Shown: piece after piece, positions 34,756-48,250 of the stretch
Layout of the letters: each line of letters opens with the position of its first letter
How positions within the stretch are numbered: position 1 is the first letter of the stretch
Assembly: GCF_032463525.1 (NCBI RefSeq)
Contig: NZ_CP135971.1
Location: forward strand, 4,278,001 to 4,342,000
DNA: 64,000 nt
Source: Pseudomonas sp. DTU_2021_1001937_2_SI_NGA_ILE_001
GTDB lineage: Bacteria; Pseudomonadota; Gammaproteobacteria; Pseudomonadales; Pseudomonadaceae
Direction of reading: 5' to 3'
The notes under the pieces: generated by a model
What the model was told of the DNA's origin: nothing
The model's input: only the letters and a program-made list of their open reading frames with translations
Database searches by the model: none
Made by a program: the position numbers and the translations under genes

Positions 34756-36057
34756 GTGAGCACACCTGGCAGTTTTTCTCCGGACCAGCCGGTACCCGCA
34801 GCACAGCGGGTGTTTGGCGGTCGCGACTTGTTTTCCCTGTGGTTCTCCCTGGGCATCGGTTTGATGGTGCTGCAGGCCGGTGCCTTGCTGGCGCCGGGGC
34901 TGGGCATGGCCGGCGCTTTGCTGGCGGTGCTGTTGGGCTCGTCGATCGGCGTGCTGCTGCTCGCCGCGGCCGGGGTCATTGGCAGCGACACCGGGCTGTC
35001 GGCCATGGCCTCGCTGCGGCTCAGCCTGGGGCGGCACGGGGCGCTGCTGCCGGCGGCGCTCAACCTGTTGCAACTGGTGGGTTGGGGCGCCTTCGAAATC
35101 GTGGTGATGCGCGACGCCGCCAGCCTGTTGGCCGAACGTGCCTGGGGGGCAGGTGCTGCGTGGACCAGTCCGTTGCTCTGGGCCTTGCTGTTCGGCGCCC
35201 TGGCCACGTTGCTGGCGGTCAGCGGGCCGTTGACCTTCGTGCGCAAGGTGCTGCGCCAATGGGGCATCTGGCTGCTGCTGGGCGCCTGCCTGTGGCTGAC
35301 CTGGAACCTGCTGGCCAAGGCCGACCTGGCGGCGCTGTGGGTCAAGGCCGGGGACGGCTCGATGCCGTTCGCCACCGGCCTGGACCTGGCCATCGCCATG
35401 CCGTTGTCGTGGTTGCCGCTGATCGCCGACTACTCACGCTTCGGCCGCCAGGCCAAGCCGGTGTTCGTAGGCACGGCCTTGGGGTATTTCATCGGCAATT
35501 GCTGGCTGATGAGCCTGGGCGTGGCCTACACCCTGGCCTTTGTCGAAGCCGAGCAGGCCAATGCCTTGCTGCTGGCGCTGGCCGGAGCCGGCATGGGCAT
35601 CCCGCTGTTGCTGATTCTGCTCGATGAGTCGGAAAAGGCCTTCGCCGATATTCACTCGGCGGCGGTGTCCAGCGCCTTGCTGTCAGGCTTGCGGGTCGAG
35701 CACCTGGCTCTGGGGATCGGGGTGCTCTGCACGCTGATCGCCTGTTTCGCGCCGTTGGCGCAGTACGAAGGCTTCCTGCTGCTGATCGGCTCGTTGTTCG
35801 CGCCGCTGTTCGGTGTGGTGCTGACCGACCACTTCATTCTGCGTCGGCGCCGGGTACCGGCCAACGTGCCGGCGCTGCGCTGGACCAGCCTGCTGGCCTG
35901 GCTGGGTGGGGTGAGCACCTACCACCTGCTGGCCAACCTGTACCCGGCGGTTGGCGCGACACTGCCGGCGCTGTTGCTCGCCGGCGTGCTGCAGGCGCTG
36001 CTGGGCGTGGGCTTCAGCTGCGGCCAGGGAACAGCTCCGGACGGATCACGCCGTTGA
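34756..36057 (+). CDS. cytX: Putative hydroxymethylpyrimidine transporter CytX
   Basis: A 433-residue polytopic inner-membrane protein of the nucleobase-cation symporter-1 (cytosine permease) family, about 12 helices. Family traits are the N-terminal FGGRDLFSLWFSLGIG, the LVGWGAFEIVVM segment and the WLPLIADYSRFGR motif. Its place directly after the TPP-riboswitch-controlled thiC fits CytX, a predicted HMP importer for thiamine salvage. The start is GTG at 34756; the overlapping ATG at 34754 is out of frame and followed at once by TGA. Its 3' end overlaps the convergent lipoprotein gene by 44 bases. Confidence 0.85.
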   Translation: MSTPGSFSPDQPVPAAQRVFGGRDLFSLWFSLGIGLMVLQAGALLAPGLGMAGALLAVLLGSSIGVLLLAAAGVIGSDTGLSAMASLRLSLGRHGALLPAALNLLQLVGWGAFEIVVMRDAASLLAERAWGAGAAWTSPLLWALLFGALATLLAVSGPLTFVRKVLRQWGIWLLLGACLWLTWNLLAKADLAALWVKAGDGSMPFATGLDLAIAMPLSWLPLIADYSRFGRQAKPVFVGTALGYFIGNCWLMSLGVAYTLAFVEAEQANALLLALAGAGMGIPLLLILLDESEKAFADIHSAAVSSALLSGLRVEHLALGIGVLCTLIACFAPLAQYEGFLLLIGSLFAPLFGVVLTDHFILRRRRVPANVPALRWTSLLAWLGGVSTYHLLANLYPAVGATLPALLLAGVLQALLGVGFSCGQGTAPDGSRR

Positions 36058-36760
36058 GCTGCGGGTAGGGGATCTTCAGTTCGATGTGGCCCATCGCGTA
36101 CGGCGCGATGGTCGTCACTGGATACTTGAGGATCACCGCGCCGTAGGTCAGCGCCACATTCGGGGTGCGCTTGAACGGCCAGTTCTTGAGGAACTCGGGG
36201 TCTTCATTGACCTTGGTCGACACCAGCCAGGCCTGGTGGGCCAACTGTGCCTTCTGCCAGAACTCGTTTTCCTTGCCGGGCACGACCATGTCGGCCAGGG
36301 TCAGGACTTTCTGCTGCTGACGCGAATAGTTGATCAACGCCCGTCCGGGGTCGCCATGGGCGCCGCCGGTGTCCAGGTAGCTGGACAGCTCGATGACCAC
36401 GATACCGTCATGCTGTTCGCGTACCTTGGCCTGCAGGTAGCTGTTGTTGCGCCCTTGTGCCTGGCTGAGGAATTGTTGCTCGTAGGCTTTCAGCGAGGTC
36501 GGCGCCGGCTGGCCGGGCAGGGCAGGCGCCAGCTGCAGCAGGTTCTTCTGCACGATGGCGTCCAGGCGCGGCTCATCAGGGAAATGCACGGTATCGATGT
36601 TCACCAGTGGGCAGTCACTACTGCTGCAGCCAGGCTTGATCTGCTCCCAGGCTTCACGCTCGACCTGCAGAGGGGCACGCATGTTGGGTTTGAACAGGCT
36701 CTGGCAGGCGCCCAGGGTTACGACCAGGCAAACCAGTGCGGCGATCTTCGGTAACGACAT
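36014..36760 (-). CDS. RsiV-like (DUF3298) lipoprotein
   Basis: A 248-residue lipoprotein with the signal sequence MSLPKIAALVCLVVTLGAC, whose lipobox cysteine is residue 19. The mature part carries a DUF3298/RsiV-like domain: YLDTGGAHGDPGRALINY and VLTLADMVVPGKENEF are typical, the latter near the family C-terminal half. It is probably anchored to the outer membrane. Two cysteines in GCSSSDCPL could form a disulfide. It overlaps the end of cytX tail-to-tail. The function is unknown; B. subtilis RsiV is a lysozyme-binding anti-sigma factor, but no sigma-factor partner or anti-sigma domain is present here. Confidence 0.82.
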   Translation of the reverse strand: MSLPKIAALVCLVVTLGACQSLFKPNMRAPLQVEREAWEQIKPGCSSSDCPLVNIDTVHFPDEPRLDAIVQKNLLQLAPALPGQPAPTSLKAYEQQFLSQAQGRNNSYLQAKVREQHDGIVVIELSSYLDTGGAHGDPGRALINYSRQQQKVLTLADMVVPGKENEFWQKAQLAHQAWLVSTKVNEDPEFLKNWPFKRTPNVALTYGAVILKYPVTTIAPYAMGHIELKIPYPQLNGVIRPELFPGRS

Positions 36761-36967
36761 GATGATCCTTGGCAGGTATCGGAAAAGGCGATGCGCAAGC
36801 GCATACAGGCCGGTTGGACTGTGAAAAGTGCCTTCGGTTCGCCATTGGGCGGATTAGAAATGCTTTGCCGTGGGCGCGTCTACCCTGCATCTTCATAGGG
36901 GGCTGCATCCGGTGCGCGATGCGCGTTAGGATGGCCCCATGCCAATGCCTTCCGCAGTGAGAAATCC

Positions 36968-37585
36968 ATGACCCAGACGCCCCGTTCGACCCCGACCGCC
37001 TTCGAGATCACCCGACGCGAGACCTGCTTCAAAGGTTTCTACCGTCTGGACAAGCTGTTTCTGCGTCATGAACAGTTCGACGGCAGCATGGGGCGTGAGC
37101 TGAGCCGCGAGCTGTTCGTGCGTCACGATGCCGTGTGCGTGCTGCCCTACGATGCCAAGCGCGACGAAGTGGTGCTGATCGAGCAGTTCCGCGTCGGTGC
37201 GGCAGAGAAAACCGCCAACCCGTGGCTGATCGAAATGGTCGCCGGTCTGATCGACAAGGATGAGCAACCGGAAGAAGTTGCTCATCGCGAGGCAGAAGAG
37301 GAAGCTGGGCTGAAGTTCAGTGCGCTGTGGCCGATTACCCGGTACTTTCCTTCGCCGGGGGGCAGCGATGAATACGTGCATCTGTTCCTGGGGCAGTGCG
37401 ACAGCCAGGATGCCGGTGGCATCCACGGGCTGGAATCCGAGGGGGAGGACATTCGTGTCACGGTCTGGTCGTTCGACGACGCCCTGCAAGCCGTGGCCGA
37501 TGGCCGGATCATGAACGCGGCGGCGATCATTGCCATCCAGTGGCTGGCCTTGAACCGCAGCGAAATCAGGGGGCTATGGTCGTGA
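36968..37585 (+). CDS. nudF: ADP-ribose pyrophosphatase
   Basis: A 205-residue Nudix hydrolase cleaving ADP-ribose to AMP and ribose 5-phosphate. The Nudix box is complete: G-LIDKD-E-QPEEVAH-REAEEEAGL. The extra family element GGSDEYVHLFLG supports ADP-ribose specificity (NudF/AspP, PA4971 position). Its 3' end overlaps the next gene by 10 bases. With cpdA and a DUF1249 gene it forms the conserved nudF-yqiB-cpdA-yqiA-parE run also known from E. coli. Confidence 0.93.
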   Translation: MTQTPRSTPTAFEITRRETCFKGFYRLDKLFLRHEQFDGSMGRELSRELFVRHDAVCVLPYDAKRDEVVLIEQFRVGAAEKTANPWLIEMVAGLIDKDEQPEEVAHREAEEEAGLKFSALWPITRYFPSPGGSDEYVHLFLGQCDSQDAGGIHGLESEGEDIRVTVWSFDDALQAVADGRIMNAAAIIAIQWLALNRSEIRGLWS

Positions 37586-38028
37586 ATCTGTTGCGCGAGC
37601 GCTATCGTGTGGATCTTGCCGGGCTGCAGGCAGCATGCGAGGCCAACTATGCCCGCCTGATGCGCCTGCTGCCGGACATGCGCACGCAGAAAAGCTCGCG
37701 CCGCGTGGCGGTGACCCAGGGCGACCAGATGCTGGGCGTGCTGACCCTCGAAGTGCTGCTCGACTGTCCCTACACCACCACCTTGCAGGTGCGCCAGGAA
37801 CACAGCCTGCCCTGGCTGCCGGTGCCGCGCCTGGAGGTACAGGTGTACCACGATGCGCGCATGGCCGAGGTGATCGGCGCCGAACATGCGCGGCGCTTCC
37901 AGGGTATCTACCCGTACCCCAATGCAGACATGCACCAGCCTGACGAAAAGGCCCAGCTCAACCTGTTCCTCGGCGAGTGGCTGAGCCACTGCCTGGCGTG
38001 CGGGCATGAGTATGAAGTTGTGCGCTGA
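37576..38028 (+). CDS. DUF1249 (YqiB-like) protein
   Basis: A 150-residue cytoplasmic protein of the YqiB/DUF1249 family, always found between nudF and cpdA in gamma-proteobacteria. Typical parts are the N-terminal CEANYARLMRLLPDM, the central EVQVYHDARMAEVI and the C-terminal YPNADMHQPDEKAQLNLFL. The ATG at 37576 overlaps the nudF stop; the longer in-frame reading from 37396 would lie inside nudF. The molecular function is unknown. Confidence 0.88.
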   Translation: MVVNLLRERYRVDLAGLQAACEANYARLMRLLPDMRTQKSSRRVAVTQGDQMLGVLTLEVLLDCPYTTTLQVRQEHSLPWLPVPRLEVQVYHDARMAEVIGAEHARRFQGIYPYPNADMHQPDEKAQLNLFLGEWLSHCLACGHEYEVVR

Positions 38029-38321
38029 GACTTGTTTCCCGCTTCGGTAATTATCGTCGTAAGAAACGTCTATCGGGATTTGTAGGTTGCTTCCGAAACT
38101 GATTTGAGTGCGATGTATCTCGCTGCGACCGCACGATAGGTCGTGCTAGTTTCGCCCTGACTTTCAATCAGGCGGTCGTGCATGGTTTATATTGCTGGCG
38201 ATGGGCAGGTCGCGAGGGCAGTTAAGCTGTGAGCCCGAGTGTGAACCGGCTCTCAATCCCCATTTGCCGCGTCCCGTCTCAGCCACCATAATCGCAGCGT
38301 ATCGTCCCCGGGAGACGGCCG
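38029..38321. other. 293-base gap upstream of cpdA
   Basis: No convincing gene is seen. Two small hairpins are visible: GCACGA/TCGTGC (38131-38146) and CCTGA/TCAGG (38156-38172). A CATAAT sequence at 38286-38291 could be a -10 for cpdA. Nothing else stands out. Confidence 0.4.
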
Positions 38322-39131
38322 TTGCCGAGTTCATCTATCAAGGACACCTCCGTCCTGCTGGTCCAGTTATCCGACAGTCACCTGTTCGCCGAGGCGGATG
38401 GCACGTTGCTGGGCCTGCCGACCCGCGACAGCCTGGAAAAGGTCGTCGAGCAGGTCCAGGCCGAACAGCCGGACATCGATCTGGTGCTGATGACCGGGGA
38501 TATCTCTCAGGACGGCTCGTTGCTGTCCTACCAGGCCTTCCGCCAGCTCAGCGAGCGCCTCGGGGCGCCGGTGCGCTGGCTGCCGGGCAACCACGACGAA
38601 GCGCCGCAGATGCGTGCCGCCGCCGAGGGCAGCGAGGTGCTGCAGCCGGTGGTGGATGTCGGGCGCTGGCGGGTGACTCTGCTCGACTCCGAGGTCGAGG
38701 GCGCGGTGTTCGGCTACCTGGCCGATGAGCAACTGAGCCTTCTGGAGCGCTCGCTGCGCGAAGCGCCTGACCGCCATCACCTCGTTTGCCTGCATCACCA
38801 TCCGGTCTCCATTGGTTGTGAATGGATGGCGCCGATCGGCCTGCACAATGCCGAGGCACTGTTCGCCGTGCTGGATCGTTATCCACAGGTGCGCGCGGTG
38901 CTCTGGGGGCATGTCCACCAGGCCTTCGACCAGCAGCGCAACGGGGTTCGTCTGCTGGCCACGCCATCCACCTGCATCCAGTTCGCGCCCGGCAGTGTGG
39001 ACTTCACCCTCGACAAAGCGGCACCCGGCTATCGCTGGCTGCGCCTGCACGACGACGGACGGCTGGAAACCGCTGTTTCGCGCCTGAGCGGCGTGGATTT
39101 CGAGATCGACTTCTCAGGCGCGGGTTATTGA
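38322..39131 (+). CDS. cpdA: 3',5'-cyclic AMP phosphodiesterase
   Basis: A 269-residue metallophosphoesterase that hydrolyses cAMP to AMP, setting the signal level for the Vfr/Crp regulator. The metal-binding motifs are all present: QLSDSHLF (D-x-H), TGDISQDGS (GD), LPGNHDE (GNHD), CLHHHPV and WGHVHQ (GHxH). No ATG exists near the N-terminus; a TTG at 38322 has GGAGA eight bases upstream and gives the correct leader, so it is taken as the start. In P. aeruginosa cpdA is regulated by Vfr; a Vfr site here was not resolved. Confidence 0.92.
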   Translation: MPSSSIKDTSVLLVQLSDSHLFAEADGTLLGLPTRDSLEKVVEQVQAEQPDIDLVLMTGDISQDGSLLSYQAFRQLSERLGAPVRWLPGNHDEAPQMRAAAEGSEVLQPVVDVGRWRVTLLDSEVEGAVFGYLADEQLSLLERSLREAPDRHHLVCLHHHPVSIGCEWMAPIGLHNAEALFAVLDRYPQVRAVLWGHVHQAFDQQRNGVRLLATPSTCIQFAPGSVDFTLDKAAPGYRWLRLHDDGRLETAVSRLSGVDFEIDFSGAGY

Positions 39132-39213
39132 AACAAGTCGGCGTTACGGTCCTGCCTCCTGAGTCCTGTAAACTGTGCGGCTTTATCCTGATGCGTGTCT
39201 GCGGAGCACTGGC

Positions 39214-39831
39214 ATGACCGGCGACAACCCCTCGCTGCTGTATATCCATGGCCTGAACAGTTCGGCCTTGTCGAAGAAGGCCACCTGGCTGGCGGCGTTG
39301 ATGCGCTCGCTGGGCCTGCAGGAACGCCTGCGCGTGCCGGAGTTGCATCATCATCCCCGCCAGGCCATCGCCCAGCTCGAGGAGGCGATCGAAGCCCTGG
39401 GGCGTCCGCTGCTGGTCGGCAGCTCGCTCGGCGGCTACTATGCGACCCATCTTGCGCAGCGCCACGGGCTCGAAGCGGTACTGGTCAACCCGGCGGTCAA
39501 CCCGCACCAGTTGTTCGACGGCTACCTCGGCACCCAGCAGAACCTCTACACCGGGGAGCACTGGGAACTGACCCAGGATCACATCCAGGCCCTGGTCGAG
39601 CTGGAAGTACCCGCGCCCGATGACCCACAGCGGATCCGCGTGTGGTTGCAGACCGGCGACGAAACCCTGGATTACCGCCGTGCCGCCGCGTTCTATGCGC
39701 AGTGCAGCCTGGACATCCAGGAGGGTGGCGACCACAGCTACCAGGGGTTCCAGGCGCGTCTGCCGGAACTGCTGGCCCTGGCCGGCTTCGAACAGCGGCT
39801 GCTGCGTGATATCGACCTTTCCGTGCTGTGA
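39214..39831 (+). CDS. YqiA-like alpha/beta-hydrolase (esterase)
   Basis: A 205-residue alpha/beta-hydrolase of the YqiA family, encoded between cpdA and parE as in E. coli. The nucleophile elbow is LVGSSLGGYYATHL (Ser at centre), the N-terminal strand is LLYIHGLNSS with the oxyanion-side HG, the Asp is probably in LQTGDETLDY and the His in GGDHSYQGF. The ATG at 39214 follows CGGAG and is preferred to an upstream in-frame start at 39175. The physiological ester is unknown. Confidence 0.88.
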   Translation: MTGDNPSLLYIHGLNSSALSKKATWLAALMRSLGLQERLRVPELHHHPRQAIAQLEEAIEALGRPLLVGSSLGGYYATHLAQRHGLEAVLVNPAVNPHQLFDGYLGTQQNLYTGEHWELTQDHIQALVELEVPAPDDPQRIRVWLQTGDETLDYRRAAAFYAQCSLDIQEGGDHSYQGFQARLPELLALAGFEQRLLRDIDLSVL

Positions 39832-39867
39832 AAGGCAGACATGCGACATTCCATGAACCATTGATGA

Positions 39868-45524
<5,657 letters not shown>

Positions 45525-45703
45525 GAATCCTCATTTATGGTGGGCCATCTTCGTTTTGCCATGAAGATCGCCGCATAATCGCTGGAGTCATAGCGAATAT
45601 TCACGGATGATATGGGGTCTTCAGGCTTGGGCGTGGCCCAATGCCTGTATGACCCTGACGATTTTTCAATTTGTAACCTGCGGGACGCAGGTCGGACAGG
45701 ACG

Positions 45704-46402
45704 ATGAATCTTCTACGCCTTCCCATGATTCTGTTGATGACGGGTGTGCTCGGCATGGCCGGGTGCAGCGTGCATCAACCGGCTGCGCTCTACCAGCTCG
45801 ACAGCGGTGAGCCCGGCCAGCCCAAGCAGAGTAGCGGCCTTGCCGTACTGTTGGGCCCGGTTTCGATTGCCGATTACCTGCAACGTGAAACCCTGCTGCA
45901 ACGCCAGCCCGATGGAACCCTGACCGCCTCGGCGGATGGTCGCTGGGCTGGTAACCTGGCCTCCGACATCGATCAACTGCTGCTGCGCCAGGTGTCCTGG
46001 AAGCTCGACAGCCAGCGCGTGGTGCTGGCCCCGGCGGTCGCCAACTTCAGCCCTGATGTACAGGTGTTGCTGTCCATCACTCGCCTGGACTCCGGTGCCC
46101 GCCAGCCCGCCATCCTCGACGCCCAGTGGCGCCTGCTGGACCGCAAGGGCAACGTGCGTGACAGCCGCCTGGTGCACCTGGAGGAGGTTCACAACGGCTC
46201 CACCGCTTCTCAGGTCAAGGCCCAGGGCATTCTGCTGCAGCGCCTGGCCGAGCAGGTCAGCACCGCGATCAAGCCGATTTCCTGGCAGGTCGACGAACCC
46301 AAGAAGGCTGCACCGGTGGTGCGCAATAACAAACAGGCGGAAAAGCCCAAGATCCCCATGGCTTCGCCGATCCGCACCGACCTTGAGGTGTTCCGCTTCT
46401 AG
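45704..46402 (+). CDS. PqiC-like ABC-type transport auxiliary lipoprotein
   Basis: A 232-residue lipoprotein; the signal sequence ends in the lipobox GMAGC (Cys about residue 21). The mature part resembles the PqiC/DUF330 (ABC-type transport auxiliary) family: ALYQLDSGEP, LLGPVSIADYLQRETLL, WAGNLASDIDQLLLRQV and LLSITRLDS. PqiC works with PqiAB-type MCE proteins in envelope lipid transport, but none is adjacent, so this is an orphan copy. It stands alone with a 179-base upstream gap and a strong terminator 15 bases downstream. The lysine-rich C-terminal tail is unusual. Confidence 0.82.
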   Translation: MNLLRLPMILLMTGVLGMAGCSVHQPAALYQLDSGEPGQPKQSSGLAVLLGPVSIADYLQRETLLQRQPDGTLTASADGRWAGNLASDIDQLLLRQVSWKLDSQRVVLAPAVANFSPDVQVLLSITRLDSGARQPAILDAQWRLLDRKGNVRDSRLVHLEEVHNGSTASQVKAQGILLQRLAEQVSTAIKPISWQVDEPKKAAPVVRNNKQAEKPKIPMASPIRTDLEVFRF

Positions 46403-46416
46403 GGCGGTAGAAATGC

Positions 46417-46443
46417 AAAACCCGCGCAATGCGCGGGTTTTTT
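46417..46443 (+). terminator. Rho-independent terminator
   Basis: AAAACCCGCGC-AAT-GCGCGGGTTTTTT: a 7-bp GC stem flanked by an A-tract and a T6 run, directly after the lipoprotein stop codon. It is one of the clearest intrinsic terminators in the window. Confidence 0.92.
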
Positions 46444-46501
46444 GTGCCTGCGATTCTGAGCCTCGTCGCTGGGCTTGCCCCGCTCGGAGCGGTTATGTGA
46501 C

Positions 46502-46598
46502 TCGGTAGGAGCCGCTTCAGCTGCGAAAGCGCGAGAAAATTCACTGCATCTGCTGTGAGCATGCGCTCGCTTCGCGGCTGAAGCCGCTTCTACCGATA
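46502..46598. repeat. REP pair (BIME-like), copy B
   Basis: About 97 bases with the same layout as 29454-29550: GGTAGGAGCCGCTTCAGCTGC arm in one orientation (one base trimmed in similarity), the spacer AATTCACTGCATCTGCTGTGA and the inverted arm CGCGGCTGAAGCCGCTTCTACC. It lies between a terminator and the stop of the downstream reverse gene. Confidence 0.8.
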
Positions 46599-48116
46599 TC
46601 AGGCCTTGTCGTGCATGCGCGCCAGCTGGCGTTCGAGCATGGACGGGTAGGGCTCCATGAGGCGTTCGACGCAGCAGGCGCCTTCCGGGCTGGCGATCGG
46701 ACGGATACGGGCACGCTGGCGGATCAGGTCATCGTCGTTCACCGAGCGCTCGACCAGCAGCAGGTTGCGGCTGTGCTGCGACAGAGCCAGGGCGTCCTGG
46801 GCTTTCTCGGTCAGCAACAGGTCGATCTGGCTGAGGCCGGCCATGCCTTCGCCCAGGGTCAGGCCCAGCTGCAGTTGCAGGGTGATGCCGCTGTCGGCCA
46901 CCTCGATCTGCAGGGCGTGGCTCAGGGCACGCAGCAGCTCGCCGCAGCAAATGGCGTTGGTGAGGTAGTCGTCGCCGCTGACCTGGCTGTGGAACAGCAT
47001 CAGGGTGCTGCCGTCGTTGAGCGTGTGCAGCTCGCCGTCATACAGCGACGCCGCCTGATCCAGGCAATCGCGATAGCGTTGCAGCAGGTCGGTCAGGCGC
47101 GCCTTGGGCAGGCGCCGCAGCTGGTCCTGGCCGCCCAGCTGCACGGCGAGGATCGCGCTGTGCTGTGGCTCGCTGGAAGCCGCTACGGCAGCCACCGGTT
47201 TGATCGACGGGCTGGAGTGATCGCGCAGGTCGGCGAACGGGTCTTCCTCGTCGTCCAGGTCTTCCTCGGCCACCAGGCGGCGTGGCGCCGGTGCAGGCGG
47301 CAGGCGCGGCCTGGCAGGCTCGGCCGGGTGCCTGTCCGAAACGCTGAAGGCGTCGTCGGCTTCGATCAGGTCGTCGTCGGCCAGTTCGGGTTCCGGCTCC
47401 GGCTCGGGTTCCGGCTCCGGCATGGGCGGTGCGAACGAGGCGCGCAGCTGGCGGGCCAGATCACCGACTTCATCCTGACGCTCGGTGGCGGGTGTGTACG
47501 GGTCGATGTCGCGCAGCCACAGGCGCAGCTGCAGCAGTGGGGTGGAAATGTGCCGCCCGAGGCGCAGGCTCAGGACCAGCGCCAGGGCCAGCAGGATACC
47601 GGCGAGGATGCCCATGCTCTGCAGGCTGATGGTCATCGGCTGCTGGAACTGCGACATGTCCAGGCTGATGCGCAGCTGCCCGGCCATCACGTCCTGGAAG
47701 GTGATCTTGATTTCGTACAGGCCCTGGCTCTCGCCCAGCAGGCCATTCTTCGGTCGCTGGCCGGCCTCGGCGAGGATACGGTTGTCGACGCTGTAGATCG
47801 CGGCGTGCGCCACCAGCGGGTTCTTCACCAGGTTGCCGAGCAGCACGTTGAGGCTGAGGATGTCGTTGGACACCAGCAGTTCGGTCGCCGAGGTGGCGGT
47901 CTGGGTGGTCAGTGCCTGGCCCAGGGCATCGGCCTGCTCGTGCATGGCCTGCTTGAACTGCAGGCCCATCACACCGGCATAGATCACCAGCGCCAGGGCC
48001 ACGAGGATCACGTTGTGGCTGGCGATACGCAGGGCGATCGGTACACGGCGATGGCGCAGGGCACGGAAGATCAGCAGGAAGAAGTTATCGGTTTTTACAG
48101 GCGTGGGCCGGTTCAC
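46599..48116 (-). CDS. Inner-membrane AhpA/YtjB (Smp)-like protein
   Basis: A 505-residue membrane protein. It has an N-terminal helix (about residues 24-45, NVILVALALVIYAGVMGL), a periplasmic segment of about 120 residues and a second helix (about 160-180, ILAGILLALALVLSLRLG), the Smp/YtjB layout. A HAMP-like segment, an acidic and proline-rich linker (PEPEPEPEPE) and a large cytoplasmic domain resembling an inactive cyclase-type fold follow. Like E. coli ytjB it is divergent from serB. The start is GTG at 48116, since no ATG is available. Function unknown; the layout suggests a sensor-like protein. Confidence 0.75.
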   Translation of the reverse strand: MNRPTPVKTDNFFLLIFRALRHRRVPIALRIASHNVILVALALVIYAGVMGLQFKQAMHEQADALGQALTTQTATSATELLVSNDILSLNVLLGNLVKNPLVAHAAIYSVDNRILAEAGQRPKNGLLGESQGLYEIKITFQDVMAGQLRISLDMSQFQQPMTISLQSMGILAGILLALALVLSLRLGRHISTPLLQLRLWLRDIDPYTPATERQDEVGDLARQLRASFAPPMPEPEPEPEPEPELADDDLIEADDAFSVSDRHPAEPARPRLPPAPAPRRLVAEEDLDDEEDPFADLRDHSSPSIKPVAAVAASSEPQHSAILAVQLGGQDQLRRLPKARLTDLLQRYRDCLDQAASLYDGELHTLNDGSTLMLFHSQVSGDDYLTNAICCGELLRALSHALQIEVADSGITLQLQLGLTLGEGMAGLSQIDLLLTEKAQDALALSQHSRNLLLVERSVNDDDLIRQRARIRPIASPEGACCVERLMEPYPSMLERQLARMHDKA

Positions 48117-48250
48117 TGAGCACGGCTCTTTCGGTGAGGAAGTTGCCGCGCAGTATAGCGAGCGCCCCTGGCGTGGCAAAGCGCTGGCGGTGCCCGATGG
48201 TCCGCGAAAGTGGGTAGAATGCGGTTTTTTTCCACCTGCGGGGGTGCGCC

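Noticed and set aside
47376-47430. Short direct repeats in the reverse-strand membrane protein gene
   Set aside because: They encode the Pro-Glu linker in frame and are coding low complexity, not a CRISPR or other array.
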